The notes below the pieces were generated by a model. It was not told the origin of the DNA, did no database searches, and saw only the letters and a list, made by a program, of their open reading frames with translations. From Pycnopodia helianthoides (Eukaryota > Echinodermata > Asteroidea > Forcipulatida > Asteriidae), in assembly GCA_032158295.1 (NCBI GenBank), contig CM063262.1:6605394-6669393 (forward strand): 64,000 bases of DNA, written 5' to 3'. Each line of letters starts with the position of its first letter. Within the stretch, counting starts at the first letter, position 1. This document shows positions 10,313 to 22,320 of the stretch, piece after piece. The translations under genes were made by a program, and so were the position numbers.

Positions 10313-13300
10313 ATGTTCAATGGCATTTCAAAAATGTTACTAGTGCTCGAAATTGCGTCAATTTTCGTATTTTCTAAAGTGAATGGTGAAATGTGTGGAG
10401 TACTGACTGCGGCGGCTGGCGGTGATCGGTTCTCGCTTATGGAAAAGACGATCTCTACGTTCAGGGGAAGATGTCGACACGCAGCCACAACTACGACAAC
10501 AACCACTAAGACCAAAGGTATGTAGAACAGTTAATGTTTATCTTGTGGTTCTAATGGATACAGAGGCAACACGGTGGCGAAAAATTGGACTGGCCTGTAC
10601 CTGTTTGTTTGATTGTATGTTTCGATTTTCAATTGAAGGGCTAAACAGCCTTGACAATTTCGAGGAGTGAATTACAATTTTTGAAATTTTACATCCTAGG
10701 TCCAATTTCACAGACCTGCTGAAGCAAACGATTTTTGCCAGGGGTGTGGGGGGGGGGGGGTGGGGTGGGCGGGGGTTTAACTTCTAGTGAGGGCGCTATT
10801 TTGTGTTGTGGTCTGGCTGACACACGTTCACGAGTGGTTTTTCCACGCAAGTATTACTTCAAAGATCTCCTTTTCTAATGGCCTTGCCATAGCCAAGGAA
10901 TCATACACAGTTGTTAAATATTACAACTACACTTGACTACATTACGTATTGTTTTCATCAATAAAGTAGAAGCTTATACACGGCAGGCTGAGGACCGAAT
11001 ATACGGTTGATTGACACAAAGTTACCGCATGGACGGTTTTGCACGGGGGCGGACACGATTGCAAATGCAGCAGCGTCCGGGCGGACACGATTCCACTGTA
11101 CAAAACCGTCCGGCGGACATTTTGCAATAATGTTTGCTGGATAGTATTGCATAGAGGACATAATTGCATGCGACACCGGCAGCCAAAAGGCACTTTTTAC
11201 TTGAACCTTGCAGCGGAGGATGTATAACATGTTTTGATTGATCAATGATCAGTAGACCTTGTATAAACAAAATCTGCATGATGACACCCTGTGAAGTTTG
11301 GGCAGTTGGAATATTCCTCCAACTTTATGTCCCAGAGTAGTCATGATATCAGGCCAACTTTTACAAACTAACGGTGGCGCTGTTTGCTTATATGTAACTA
11401 TACAATTATTTGAAATATTGAAAATACAAAACCTAATACTTGCATCACTTTCAGTCGTACAAACATTTTTTTGTGGAAATAAATTGTTGATACTTTCCAA
11501 ATATGTTTTCAAACATATTTTTAAAGAAATACATACTTCAAAATAATTCAAAGTTGGAGAATGAGCCTGCAGTGGCTTGACACTTATCAGACTGGTACCA
11601 TTCTGGTACAATGTGTGACACATCATTCGATAAAGTCTGGGTACACGCTGATGTAAACAACATGACACGTGGAGAGAATTAGCCACATAATATGGCTGTC
11701 TCGCTGAACATTCGATTGTCAGGGTAAGTATTGTTTGTAGCAGCTACATTCATATAATTAACAGATAATGTGACTTATTTATAGAGACAGATTGTCATGA
11801 TTATTAGAGAGGAGTTTTAGTAACAAATTTCCATCACAAGGATCAGAATACAATTGTATCATTACTTGGGCATTGGAATTTGCATCCATGATGATAAAGT
11901 TCATCAGGCAGGTCAGATTCTTCTAAGTTTTTTTCTGATTAACTGCACCTGGTTTTATGTATATATTTTGGATTTTTTTCTCGACGGCATAAACATACGG
12001 AAGCCGGATAGTGCCAGTAAATAAGAAGTGAATTATTTTTTCATGAGCGCAAGAATTTTTTTAGGTACCAATTATCAGGTGGCCGCCACTTAATTATCTG
12101 GCGGCAGCCACATAATAATCTGGAATTTTGAGTGCGTACATTGTATTTTGACACTCGGTCATGCTAAACGTATACAAATTAAGGATCAAAAAGGAGATTA
12201 AAAGTAGTTTTTACCTCATAAAGCGGAGCATCAGGATCAAGGTAGATCAAGTAGTCGTGACAACACGAGAGCTATGGTGTGTCAAACGTTGCAATATTCG
12301 ATAATGTACAATGTATGTGCGATGCCTCTCATGCGACGGATTGTCACACATGTGCGATATTCGTTTTATGTATGCATATTATATGTAATATATATGCAAT
12401 AATTTGTAAGATATGTGCGATAATTTTCAGTATATATGTGCAGTACAATGGTATCGTCCAGGTACGTTCCAAAGTCAACATCGCGGACACTATACTGGTT
12501 GTTACTACTTCGGGGTATAAAAAAAACCCTTTTTTACAGTTAAAAATACAATTTTTTTCAACAGAATGAAGGTTATATAGATACATATGAGTCTCCTACG
12601 TATATATAATGGTTTATTTATGCTCAAACGTTGTTTTAAATGGCCTTTAAAATTTGTTGTCGTCAGTTGTCGTCAGGCGTCTTCAGTTGTCGGCTTTTAG
12701 TGCGACCGTCTAGTTAAACCCGTACGCCCACCTCAGTGAACCATACTATACCATCCATAGTCTGGCCCGATCTAAAACATCAAGGATACAGGGATCAAGT
12801 GGACAGGATGCCATACTATATTCCACAATTCCGTTTTTGCACATAAGAACGAACATCAAATATACATTGGTGTAACATCGCACATGTATATTAAATTATG
12901 GCATATGTATATCACAAAACATCGCATACAAATGATCGCATATAATATATATATTAAACATTATCAAATATATAAAAAAAAATATCGCATAAATTAAACA
13001 ACTATCGCATATATATTTCAAATTATTACAAATTATTGCATATATATTACATATTGCATACATAAAACGAATATCGCACATGTGTGACAATCATGGCATA
13101 TATATGAGAAACATCGCACATACATTGTACATAATCGAATATTGTATCGTTTGACACACCATAGCTCTCGTGTTGTCACGACTACTTGATCTACCTTGAT
13201 CCTGATGCTCCGCTTTATGAGGTAAAAACTACTTTTAATCTCCTTTTTGATCCTTAATTTGTATACGTTTAGCATGACCGAGTGTCAAAATACAATGTAC

Positions 13301-16300
13301 GCACTCAAAATCCGCAAAGTAAAGAACGTGTAGTCCAGATTATTATGTGGCGGCCGCCAGATAATTGTGTGGCGGCCGCCAGATAAATGGTACAAAAAAA
13401 AACATTCTCGCGCTCATGAAAAAAAAAAATCACCTCTTATCACCTGGCACTATTTTTTACCTCCCACAAGGTTTGGGAAAAAAGTTATGGCAATTTTTCA
13501 ATTTAATTTTTTTGTTAATTTTATCGGTCACGGGTGACCGTTTTTACATAGGGTCGAGTTGAAAGGGTTAAAGCAATAAAATGGGGATCCAAAAATACTT
13601 CTGAAAGTCTGTGGTTGCGCTGATCTAGAGGCAAGAATTTGCTAATTGCCCGTGATATAGTGCCGGGTTTTAGGTTGTCGAGAACACGAGAGGTGTTTTG
13701 GAGTTTTGTTTTGCTTCTGGTTTCATAAGATGCGATACTTTTACGATCTGCGTGTTCATTGCTTTCAAGTATCGATTATCATTCTCCCTCAAATAAATCA
13801 TATAAAACACTAGAGGATTTGATTGTCTTACTTTGAACAGTCCAGCAACGGATAAACGCCTGTTACACGTAAACACAAAGTACATACCCACGGCTATGTC
13901 TTTATTTCCCACAGGGCTACACTTGTCGCAACCCCACGTCTTTTTAAGATGTATAAATAGATTTGCCTGATTCTTTAAATCGACCAACATGCAACTGATG
14001 AGGAAGCAATCATGACTTCCGATAGCTCGCTATTGCTACCCAATGGATCTGGGAAATGATACTTTATCTCGCCCCCCCCCCCCCAAGTTCACTACCAACC
14101 CACACAATTTTGGTTGAACTATTTCCCCACAACTTTCCCTTTAAAATAGTCCAGTACAGTTCCATGTTTTGATTTGGATTGTCACAATTATAATTTTCTA
14201 ACTAGACACGTGACATTGCATTTGTGCAGAGCTGTTTAGCTTATAATATTTTCAAATTACTCATCTGAATATCAAATTAGTATAGTGTGTAAATAATCAA
14301 AATAATTATACAATAATTATTGCCTTTTGAGATCCAATTCATTGTCTATATATCTTGTAAAACTGTACCTTTAAGATTATATAACCTGACAAATGGTGAC
14401 GTCATGATGACGTCAATTTGTTTTCAAAGCAGTTATGACGTATCAAGCCTGTTTATAAAAAATATTTGATTAAAGCATGTTTTTGTTAGCAATTGATTAC
14501 TTCAAAGGGCAAAAAACACCACAAAAATCATATAAAATCGTGTCATTACGTCATCATAACGTCATTACAAATTTAACAAGAACTTTCCATTATCTAACGA
14601 CTCGCCAAGTTTCAAAGTAATCAGACCAACACTTTTGGAGATATATGACTCAAAAAAGTGCACCTTAAATGTCACGTCACGTGACCCTGATGACGTAATC
14701 CATCTAAAACTTCATACATATGTTGGTTGCCTGACGGTCATCATATGTATTAATTTTGAAAGCGATTACAAAAACTTTGCAACACACATCTTCTCAAAGT
14801 GCATTTTGAACAGTTGTCTAACTGCCACTAGAGGGCGCTCTTGTATAAGATGACGTCATTTGTATTTGTTTTTGAAAAGCACACTCTGGCCGCACACTAA
14901 CATCGTTAAAAGCAACTTCATAACTTTTGCCACTTTTTGAACCGGTTTCGACCGGAAGGAGAGGTCACGGGAGGTCAAGCACGCGAAATAAAATGAAGCC
15001 CTAATGCATCCCTACCCAATACCGCAAACAGAATCATACGGTCTGTTGTGGCTGATTCATACGCATTTTCAAATATTTAAAATATAAATCTTTACAAAGT
15101 GCTCAACCCTGAGGAGGGGTCATTACTCAGATTCTTAAACAGTGTGACCTTCTTGTGTGGAATCTGCAAAAAAAGGTATAATTCCAACAAAACAGGGTTC
15201 ACCCTCTTGGCTGCCGAACTAACAAGGGTTATTGAGCAGCTCTGAGAATTTGAGCCCTGGTCTGCTGAGTCGGCTCCTAATATAAGTTTTCCCGGCCAAT
15301 TTCAGCACACATTCATTGAAATTCACTACAACGCGTTCATATTTAGACATTTCCTCCTAATCCACTTAAACTAGGATTCCCTTTTATATATTAATGTATT
15401 CAATAGACCCTTCCCTTGAAATATGTAAATTGAACATCGCGCGTGCGCATTCTCCCTACTGCTTGGCAAAATTAGTGAACATCGCGCCTTTTTGTATGGG
15501 ACTGATGGTGGCGTGACGTGCACCGTTTGTGCGTCTACCTAGTACACAACTCTACGGCGTTTGCCAACCAGTAGTGTCTGTACGCATGCGTGAATGTAAT
15601 TAGCATATTTCATGGGAAGGGTCCATTTCGTTATCGTGCATGCATAAATTCGATTCAGTCTTTCTTGTTTACTTATAGGCGCATTCAAGACACTTCACTT
15701 TGACCATTCTTAAGTTGCAGTTACAGTAAATCTCTCGATGCAAAGGTGTCTGCTAATTGTACGCCTGGTTCTCCTCCCCGTTTTTTCAAACGAAATTGAT
15801 AGAGTCACTAACCTTATTGAATTTTTGTCTAGAATGGTCGGAAAAAACGTTTGTTTTTAAATAACCATCAATATTATAGGCTTTTCGGGTGAACCTAGCC
15901 ACTGTGACTCGAAAAACATACTAGTCCAATCGTAAAATGGGAAAAGAATACAAAATAAAACAATCTAAAATGAAAACAACTTTAAGTAGGAGGAACAGGG
16001 GGCGACTGAGAAGATAGGCTAACTGTCAGACGGACCAAGCATTTGCGCCGGGATATGTAATTGTTCAAAATAAGTTGTGGTGGTTCTGGCTTAAAGGTGT
16101 TATACAGGATTGGTAGAGCTGACAAAACAGTCGCAAACAAAGTTCATGTTCTGTGTGATTAACCATATACATGAAATAACAAACCTGTACAAATTTGAGC
16201 TCAATTGGTCATCGAGGTCACGAGAAAATAGTGAAAAGAGACCTTATGTGTTTTCTGTTTTTCAAACATCGAGTTTATTATCGCGCGCGATAAAAAGTAT

Positions 16301-17792
16301 TGCTTTATTCATTTCTCAGAAACGATAGCATTTTAGGCAGAAATATTTTAAGGAACCCTTTGTACCATTACTTACTTTAAATCATGTAAGTTATGTGTGA
16401 ATCTGTGAACATTTGTGTTTTTCGATCTTACCAATAGTGTACAGGGCCTTTAAACCAATGGTGTTCAATATTTTAATTCATTCATTTTCAGATGGTCTCA
16501 TGTGGCCTTCAGGTTTTTACGGTCTACCAACGCCCACAAGCGGTTGCCCGAATAATTCTAGATTCATTTGGGAGACTGGTTTCCGTTATCAAGACACAGA
16601 GAACACCGAATCAAATAACTACTGGAACCCATCCACTGGTATCCACCTCCTTGGACCGTATGGGAAGAACGACATGACACAGAACTTCTGCATGAAGACA
16701 CGTGATCATGTGGACGAGACAGACGGTGACTGGCCCCGGGGGAGGTACTGTGTGTTCAAGTACGGACAAAGCTGTCCAAGATGTAAGTCTTGCTTTCGTA
16801 AACATTATAATCTTAGATAGACGTCTGGGCCCAATTTCATAGAGCTGCTAAGCACAACCACTTGCTTAGCAAGTTTGAAATTTCTTCCTTGATAAAAACA
16901 GGGTTACCAACCAAACTTCCATGTGTTGCATATTGCTTGTTACTGGTATTCAGCTGTTGTTTGCTTATCCTGAAAATCATGTGGCAATTTGGTTGGTTAT
17001 CCTATTTTTTATCAATGAAGAAATGTCATGCTAAGCAAATTGGTGTGCTTAGCAGCTCTATGCAATTGGGTCCTGGTCTGGTTATTATACCGCCTCAAAA
17101 GCGATACATCAACAAGGGTTGGGGGATTACGGAGCAAACTTGATTATTCGTTTCTGTGCGTAGGAAGCTAAATTGAAAAAGCATCCCCATCTCCATGTTT
17201 TCTCCATAAGGTAGAACAGTACGTTTAAGGGCTAAGGTTACCTGTCCACTTTAATTTTAAATTCGACAGATAAAAAGAATAGCCCTTCCCTGCTCCCCCA
17301 ATCCGCTCGCTGCAAGTGCGCCAGTTCTCTTGGTCTGATCAAACCTCCCATTAACTAAAGAAAAGTACCGATAATATTTGAAAATACTTTGTATATTTTT
17401 TGACAGTGATGTCGTCTGGTTTCATCTTTTGGGACGACGAAGACAGCGGCAACAGAAACGCAGTGCAAGGCACCGTACCATCAGGGGAGTACGACCAGGA
17501 TACCCGTATCGAGTACTGCTGCATGACCGGTGGTGACGTATCCCAGCCGATCAGCTTGCCTACTCAGAATCCTTTCTACCTGTTCCCGTATAACTCGGAG
17601 AAGTGTCAGGGCGTCCAAGGCATGACAGCGACCGAGGAGTATTTTTATTTGGACGAGGAGGACTACCCAACAAATACTCAATACAAAGTTGGTGGAACCC
17701 ATCCGTATATGACCGCCGTAGATTCCTCCGGAATGAACAGCCACATCGTATATTACTGTTATTACGAAGCCATCGATTCATTGAATCACTAA
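10313..17792 (+). CDS. Apextrin-like secreted protein (ApeC domain), three exons
   Basis: Exons are 10313-10517, 16492-16782 and 17407-17792. They join at phase 1 throughout and give 882 nt, or 293 aa plus TAA. Exon 1 encodes a signal peptide (core MLLVLEIASIFVFSKVNG) and a Thr-rich linker, and ends AAAG|GTATGT. Exons 2 and 3 encode a full ApeC domain from about residue 70 to the end. Family landmarks are WPSGFYGLP, SGCP, FRYQDTE, NFCMKTRD, GRYCVFK, then SGFIFWDDEDS, IEYCCM, PFYLFPY, MTATEEYF and HPYM...YYCYYE, with many paired cysteines. ApeC proteins occur in echinoderms, amphioxus and other invertebrates; amphioxus members bind bacterial peptidoglycan components. There is no MACPF domain, so this is the short signal peptide plus ApeC form. 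AATAAA lies at 17794, too close to the stop to be sure it is used. Exons 2 and 3 are very secure; exon 1 is inferred from matching phase, signal peptide and donor over a 6-kb intron. Confidence 0.85.
11027..11179 (+). repeat. GTCCG/CGGAC palindrome repeat, locus 3
   Basis: Shorter copy of the element at 9241-9437. It has the same start (GCATGGACGGTTTTGCACG) and end (GCATGCGACACCGGC) but fewer internal palindromes, as if units were lost. It lies in intron 1 of the apextrin-like gene. Confidence 0.55.
12006..13465. mobile_element. Fold-back element, 1.46 kb with about 430-bp inverted arms
   Basis: The left arm runs from AGTGCCAG at 12010 through CATGAGCGC, two TTATC..GGCGGC.GCCAC units, AGCGGAGCATCAGGATCAAG and GACAACACGAGAGC to the AT-rich centre. 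The right arm at about 13020-13455 is its reverse complement, including GTGGCGGCCGCCAGATAAT twice. The centre is rich in ATATCGCA/TGCGATAT repeats. No transposase frame is seen. The structure resembles fold-back elements with long terminal inverted repeats. It lies in intron 1 of the apextrin-like gene. Confidence 0.8.
13670..13990 (-). other. Open frame of 106 codons, unrecognised
   Basis: A minus-strand frame of 106 codons with a KCSPVGNKD segment and no known domain. It has no clear splice context or signal peptide and lies inside the apextrin intron. Its GC is somewhat above the surrounding intron. It may be a fragment of a mobile element or chance. Confidence 0.2.
14397..14858. promoter_or_regulatory. 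Cluster of CRE-type TGACGTCA motifs
   Basis: Full palindromes TGACGTCA occur at 14397-14404, 14408-14415 and 14851-14858. Half-sites (TGACGT or ACGTCA) fall near 14435, 14548, 14559 and 14692, and a CACGTGAC box near 14676. The density is far above chance in AT-rich DNA. The stretch lies in intron 1 of the apextrin-like gene and could be an enhancer bound by CREB/ATF factors, or the end of a mobile element with its own promoter. Confidence 0.4.
16091..16453. mobile_element. MITE with TTAAAGG ends, family B
   Basis: It begins TTAAAGGTGTTATACAGGAT and ends GTGTACAGGGCCTTTAA. The interior shares pieces with family A (GGTCACGAGAAAATAGTGAA and a TTTCTCA..AATGGCATTT-like stretch), so both belong to one superfamily. 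It ends only 38 bp before exon 2 of the apextrin-like gene. Confidence 0.6.
16827..17073. mobile_element. Short inverted-repeat element in apextrin intron 2
   Basis: Starts GGGCCCAATTTCATAGAGCT and ends with the inverse, AGCAGCTCTATGCAATTGGGTC. The subterminal CTAAGCACA/TGTGCTTAG also pairs. A diverged copy is at 39426-39627. Non-coding, typical of a MITE. Confidence 0.65.
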
Positions 17793-17799
17793 AAATAAA

Positions 17800-18216
17800 C
17801 CGAATCGAAACATTAGGGATTCTAAATAATAAGAAGTTCAATGATATAAATAACTTTTTCCTTTAAACAGAAAAATCTTCATTTTGTTATCAACATGTCA
17901 TTGCTCTATAATCGTCAAAGTTGACGAAGGATTTTGTCACGGTTGGACTGTTAAACAACATTGCACAGTTCTGAGAGCAAAACTCTTCATTTAAAAATAT
18001 ATTTAAATATATAAATGAATTTTTGTCTTTCCACCAATACGATGACCGAAGGGCACCCTAAGACCGGTTTCCAAAATATTCTGGCGTTACGAAACCAAAC
18101 TTCGGTCGTCGTAGCGCGAATTTGTTTTTCGCATACATTTCGATCAATATTTTGATGGAAACACAAATGTTCTTAAATAAGCTTTTGGGATTAATATATA
18201 AAATTAGTAGCTAGAT
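17800..18216. other. 3' flank of the apextrin-like gene, no gene seen
   Basis: AT-rich, with poly(A)-like motifs shortly after the stop at 17792. No coding frame. The Penelope remnant begins at 18217. Confidence 0.35.
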
Positions 18217-18699
18217 GGCCTTAACTTTCGATCCAAACCGGACCTTCGTCGGAGGCATAAACAAGCGCAAACGAAAACATATCCATTTATATAACAAAAG
18301 AGAGGAAAAGAATATTGGGATGGTATCCAGGAAAAGGAAGAAAATTTTAGCCAATCAAAGTCATTAGCTTACAAACAGTGGGTTGGCTAAGAACCAATCA
18401 GAGTAAAGTAGTGAGGACAAAGGATGGTCAGTGAAAGGGTGGATTACTGGACCAAGCGGGAAACATGAAAGGATACGATTAGAGGGCAAGCTGCATTGGG
18501 TATGATGCAGCTAACAATAGGGAACAGGACAAAGGTACATACACAATGTGAAAAGGGAGGTAATTATAGAACAAGTCTGTTTAGAGAAGGGGTATTAGGA
18601 AAAGAACAGGTCGATCTTCAAAACACTTGTTGAGAAAAAGAACCAAAAGTTAGCCAGAGGAGAGAACAATATTTACGGAACCTGCGGAGAGAGCGGGTT

Positions 18700-19485
18700 A
18701 TAGACAGATAGATATATAGATAGATAGAATAAAAACTTTATTATCTCACTGGGGAAATTAAAATGGCCTTGACAAAGAGCTCTATGCAAATACAATACAA
18801 ACGATCAGTAACGAAATGTTACAACTTTAAAAATTGCATTAAAATACACACATAAAACAGCACAAGACAATTGCAAATGAGGGATCAGAGCCAGCCACAC
18901 GACAGCTCATCGCTCCAACTGCTCATTGTACCATTTGATAGCTGCTGGAACAAATGAGCTGCCGTATCGCTGTGTTCTGATCCTTCTTTGTAAAAAACGT
19001 TTACTTCTGGAGTTGGTCTGGAATTTGGCATGTAGTGGATGGTCGGGGTCAGAAATAAAAGAGTTTATTCTATTGCACATTAGAGATTTACATAGTGCCT
19101 CTGGAGACTCTTGTTGAAGGCCAATTACTTTACTTGCTTGCTTGACTATTCTTTCCAACTTAATCCTATCCTTGACCTCATATTTCCGAAAACACAAACA
19201 AGACAAAAGGTGAGAATACTCTGTACAATAGACTGGTAGAACAATTGCAAGATCGTTTTGTCCACACGAAAACAGTTGAGCTTGCGTAGAAAAAATAGAC
19301 GTTGTTGCAATTTACTATATTTTGATTTGGCACATGCTTCAAATTCAGTTGGTTGTCAACTTCAGTTCCTAGATATTTGTATTCGGACACTGCTTCCACA
19401 CATACACCTTTAATAAAAACTGCCGCAACAGGAGATCTATTTTTCCTAAAATCAAACACCATTTTTTTTAGTTTTACTGACATTG
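18700..19485 (-). mobile_element. LINE fragment, C-terminal part of the RT protein
   Basis: Two minus-strand frames, 19483-19178 and 19206-18907, carry the end of a non-LTR retrotransposon ORF2. The first has KKMVFDFRKNRSPV and EYKYLGTEVDNQLN, typical of sequence after the RT palm. The second has LERIVKQASKVIG and RTQRYGSSFVPAAIKWYN, the usual extreme C-terminus. The frames are offset, so there is at least one frameshift. The 3' end runs into AATAAAGTTTTTATTC and a TATC microsatellite at 18701-18730, as expected for a 5'-truncated LINE. A CR1-like or related clade is possible. Confidence 0.75.
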
Positions 19486-19679
19486 AGTTCTAGATAGTTT
19501 TCTGCAAAATCTTCTGCAAAACGGATAGGTTATTAACAGGTTGATTATTAAAACAACTTATTGGGGAAAAGAAGGGAAAACAAATCAACCAGTGAAGAGA
19601 AGAGGTTATTAACAGTAAATGTCTTTATATTACATGAAATAAATAAGTAAGCAGTAAATGAAATGGGGGTGATGGGAAT

Positions 19680-20006
19680 TTATTTGACACCGGTGTTGAT
19701 GTTCAGTCCAAAGGGTTGGACTGTTTTAAGTTTGTGAATCCAGTGCGATTTTCTGAGTTTGCGGTGTGTGTCATCACCATTGCAAGCCTCAATCACAATA
19801 AGTTCAACGTCTTTGACGTTGTGATTAGGGCTGTTGAAGTGGATGAAGACGGGGTACGGTTTCTAGGTCTTTATGGAAGAGACATGGTTCGCACAGCGAA
19901 GACATAGTTTAGTTTTAGTCTCTCCCACATATTGTAAACCACATCTCTTACATGATAAAACATAGACTACATTAGGTGTGCTACATTGGGAGTTGGTCTT
20001 GATGTT
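19680..20006 (-). pseudogene. Penelope GIY-YIG endonuclease domain, one internal stop
   Basis: Translation on the minus strand gives KTNSQCSTPNVVYVLSC, then KRCGLQYVGETKTKLCLRC, then an in-frame TAG, then HNVKDVELIVIEACNGDD, KLRKSHWIHKLKT and [11 protein letters not shown] before a stop. VVYVLSC...GLQYVGET is the GIY-YIG nuclease core of Penelope-like retroelements, which nicks target DNA. The single stop and the missing reverse transcriptase show the copy is dead. Confidence 0.8.
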
Positions 20007-20048
<42 letters not shown>

Positions 20049-20129
20049 AACATCAAGAAATTTGTAGGGTAGATGGCCTTAGCTTTCGATCCAAACCGGA
20101 CCTTCGTCAGAGGCAAAAATATATAATAT

Positions 20130-20164
<35 letters not shown>

Positions 20165-20165
20165 T

Positions 20166-22320
20166 ATTTGCAAACATAATAGCATTGCTTGAGCTGATTT
20201 TCTTTGGGAGTTTAATGCTCTAAATGTATGCATTAAAGTTGTCGTGGTTTCTTTGTTCGGGACAAGTGAAATTTTAAAGATCTTTGGCCGAGGATTAATG
20301 TTTAGAGAACAGACCAGAGACCCTGTTACTTAATTCTGGACACGTGCCCATTACTAAGGACAAAGTCTGCTGCCACCAAGTGTCCATATGTTTACATTTA
20401 AAAACAATTATTTCGTTGAGACTTCGTTTAAGTACTCACAAAAACTTGACAAATTATTGGTTGTGCTGTTAACAATCATCTGTGTTAAAACAATCTTAAA
20501 GATTGCAATGCGTACATACTGCACAGTGGTATGAAAACACCACTCCCACACATGACGTCACACAGATTTACGACGTCACGGGGCTTTTCGCGAAACTAAA
20601 CGAAAAGCAACGTTGAGCCATGGTCAAAATGATTTTGTTTGTGTTTAAAAAAAAAAAAAATTATACGATGTGAACTGTATGTTTGTATTCATTGAGCGCT
20701 TGTAAATGATTTTCAGCAAATAATGCGTTTTCTTTACTCTCGTTCAAGTAGGTCTTTAAGATTAAAAATTACCTTTGAGTAAAATGTTACATGCAACAGA
20801 GAGTCATTTGTCTTTTTCGCAGTCTTGAGTGAGGATGTGGGAGGCCGTGAGGATGACCTTCTAGCATTATAGTAGGAGAATGGGACAGCAGTCTTCACAT
20901 GTTGTCTCTAATAAGGAAACCGTGTCTGATGTGTAGAAAGACTCAAAGAAGGTACAATTGTTGACATGTCTGCATGATCATGAAGAAAACGACACTTATT
21001 CTAGATGGATATTAAGTTAATGCATATTCAACCAGCTATCCCCATTATAAAAAGTTTAAATTTAAATGTACACGAATTGCATGCGGGACTTGAATTGACT
21101 GGTGAGGGGAATATGAGATAAAATTGCAGCGAGGCACCCAACCGCAGTGCTTTGGCACATATCAAGAAAAACATAACAATTTCAAAATGGTAGATCCCAA
21201 CCCCGTGATACTCCGTGATATCCTGCAGTGTACCAATACACACGTTTTAGGAGGGGTGTCAATTAACGGGGTCGTCAATTTGGTCAGGAGGGGTGGTGGA
21301 AAAAATGTTTCCCCATAGCTCATGCACAAACTCCTATCTCTGCGGCACGTGCGCCACAGATCACTACCCCAGCTTAATGGTAAGGCATGTTGTGTCTGAC
21401 CGCTCTAGGTTCAATGGCCTTTTGTGAATGAAGGTCTTGTGATCTTGTGCCGACAGCAGACTGGTTTAGGCAGAACTTAACCTCTTAACCTATCAACCTA
21501 TACAATAAACTAAACTCTTGATTAATACATTTCCAAGTTCCGAAGAACTTCAGTTTACATTTAGACATTTTAAAGTCACCTCAAACGTTGGGGTTCATTG
21601 GTTCATTGTGCAGCATTGTGCACTGACTGCATGAGCAGTACATTGATACACCTTCACAGAACCCTTCTTAAAAATATCTAAACATAAAACGCAAATTCGT
21701 TAAAAGTAGGACATCTATTCAACAAGAGCTTGGCTTATTAACCAAATCTGCCAAGTGAGGGCGCTGTAATATAAAAAAGAATACTCTAGGTAAACAAGTA
21801 GTCGTGTTAATGAAACTTGTCTGGTAACCATTGCATTAGTTACCAGTATATCTTGGCACCGAAAGGGTTATAGTGAATATCGCGACAGTGTTTTGCTGTT
21901 TTCTCATTCGGCTGCTTGGTCTTAATTTCTCCTCTAACCTCTCAGTGGATAAGTACATTAGTAATGTCGCTAATCGCTAATATTACAAAGTCTAATGGCC
22001 CATTTTGGAATGATAGTGGGGGAATGAAGTTTGTTGTTACTGGAGCGTGCCAAAACAATGTTGCAATAATTGAAGCAAGGCAAGCTAAGTGTGTTATAAA
22101 GAGAAATTAAAGTAGAAGGTGTAAGAAGAGAACTAAGTTTAGAAAGGACACCGGTATTACGAGAAACAACTTTTGTGACCGTTGAATTATACTAAATCCA
22201 GCTTAATTTATCGTGGACAATGAAACCCAAGAATTTCGTAAAGCAGGGAATAGAAATGGAAGCATTGTCAATGTGGATGGAAGAATTAGAATGAAAACTG
22301 TTATAATTATTGGAGAAGAT
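20166..22320. other. Intergenic, no gene seen
   Basis: No frame with recognisable domains or splice context is present. The sequence is AT-rich with one TGACGTCA-like pair near 20552-20575 and few repeats. Frames at 21.1 and 21.9 kb are short and unsupported. Confidence 0.35.

Larger units (their letters stand above)
18217..20114 (-). mobile_element. Penelope-like element remnant with hammerhead-like ends
   Basis: Read on the minus strand: a hammerhead-like motif (20114-20075), TA arrays on both sides of it (20011-20045 and 20118-20163), a GIY-YIG fragment (20006-19680), then non-coding 3' sequence ending at a second, mutated motif (18256-18217). The reverse-transcriptase part is absent. A LINE fragment at about 18700-19500 interrupts the 3' sequence. 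The non-coding part matches the units at 60.92-61.70 and 61.97-62.28 kb. Confidence 0.75.
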
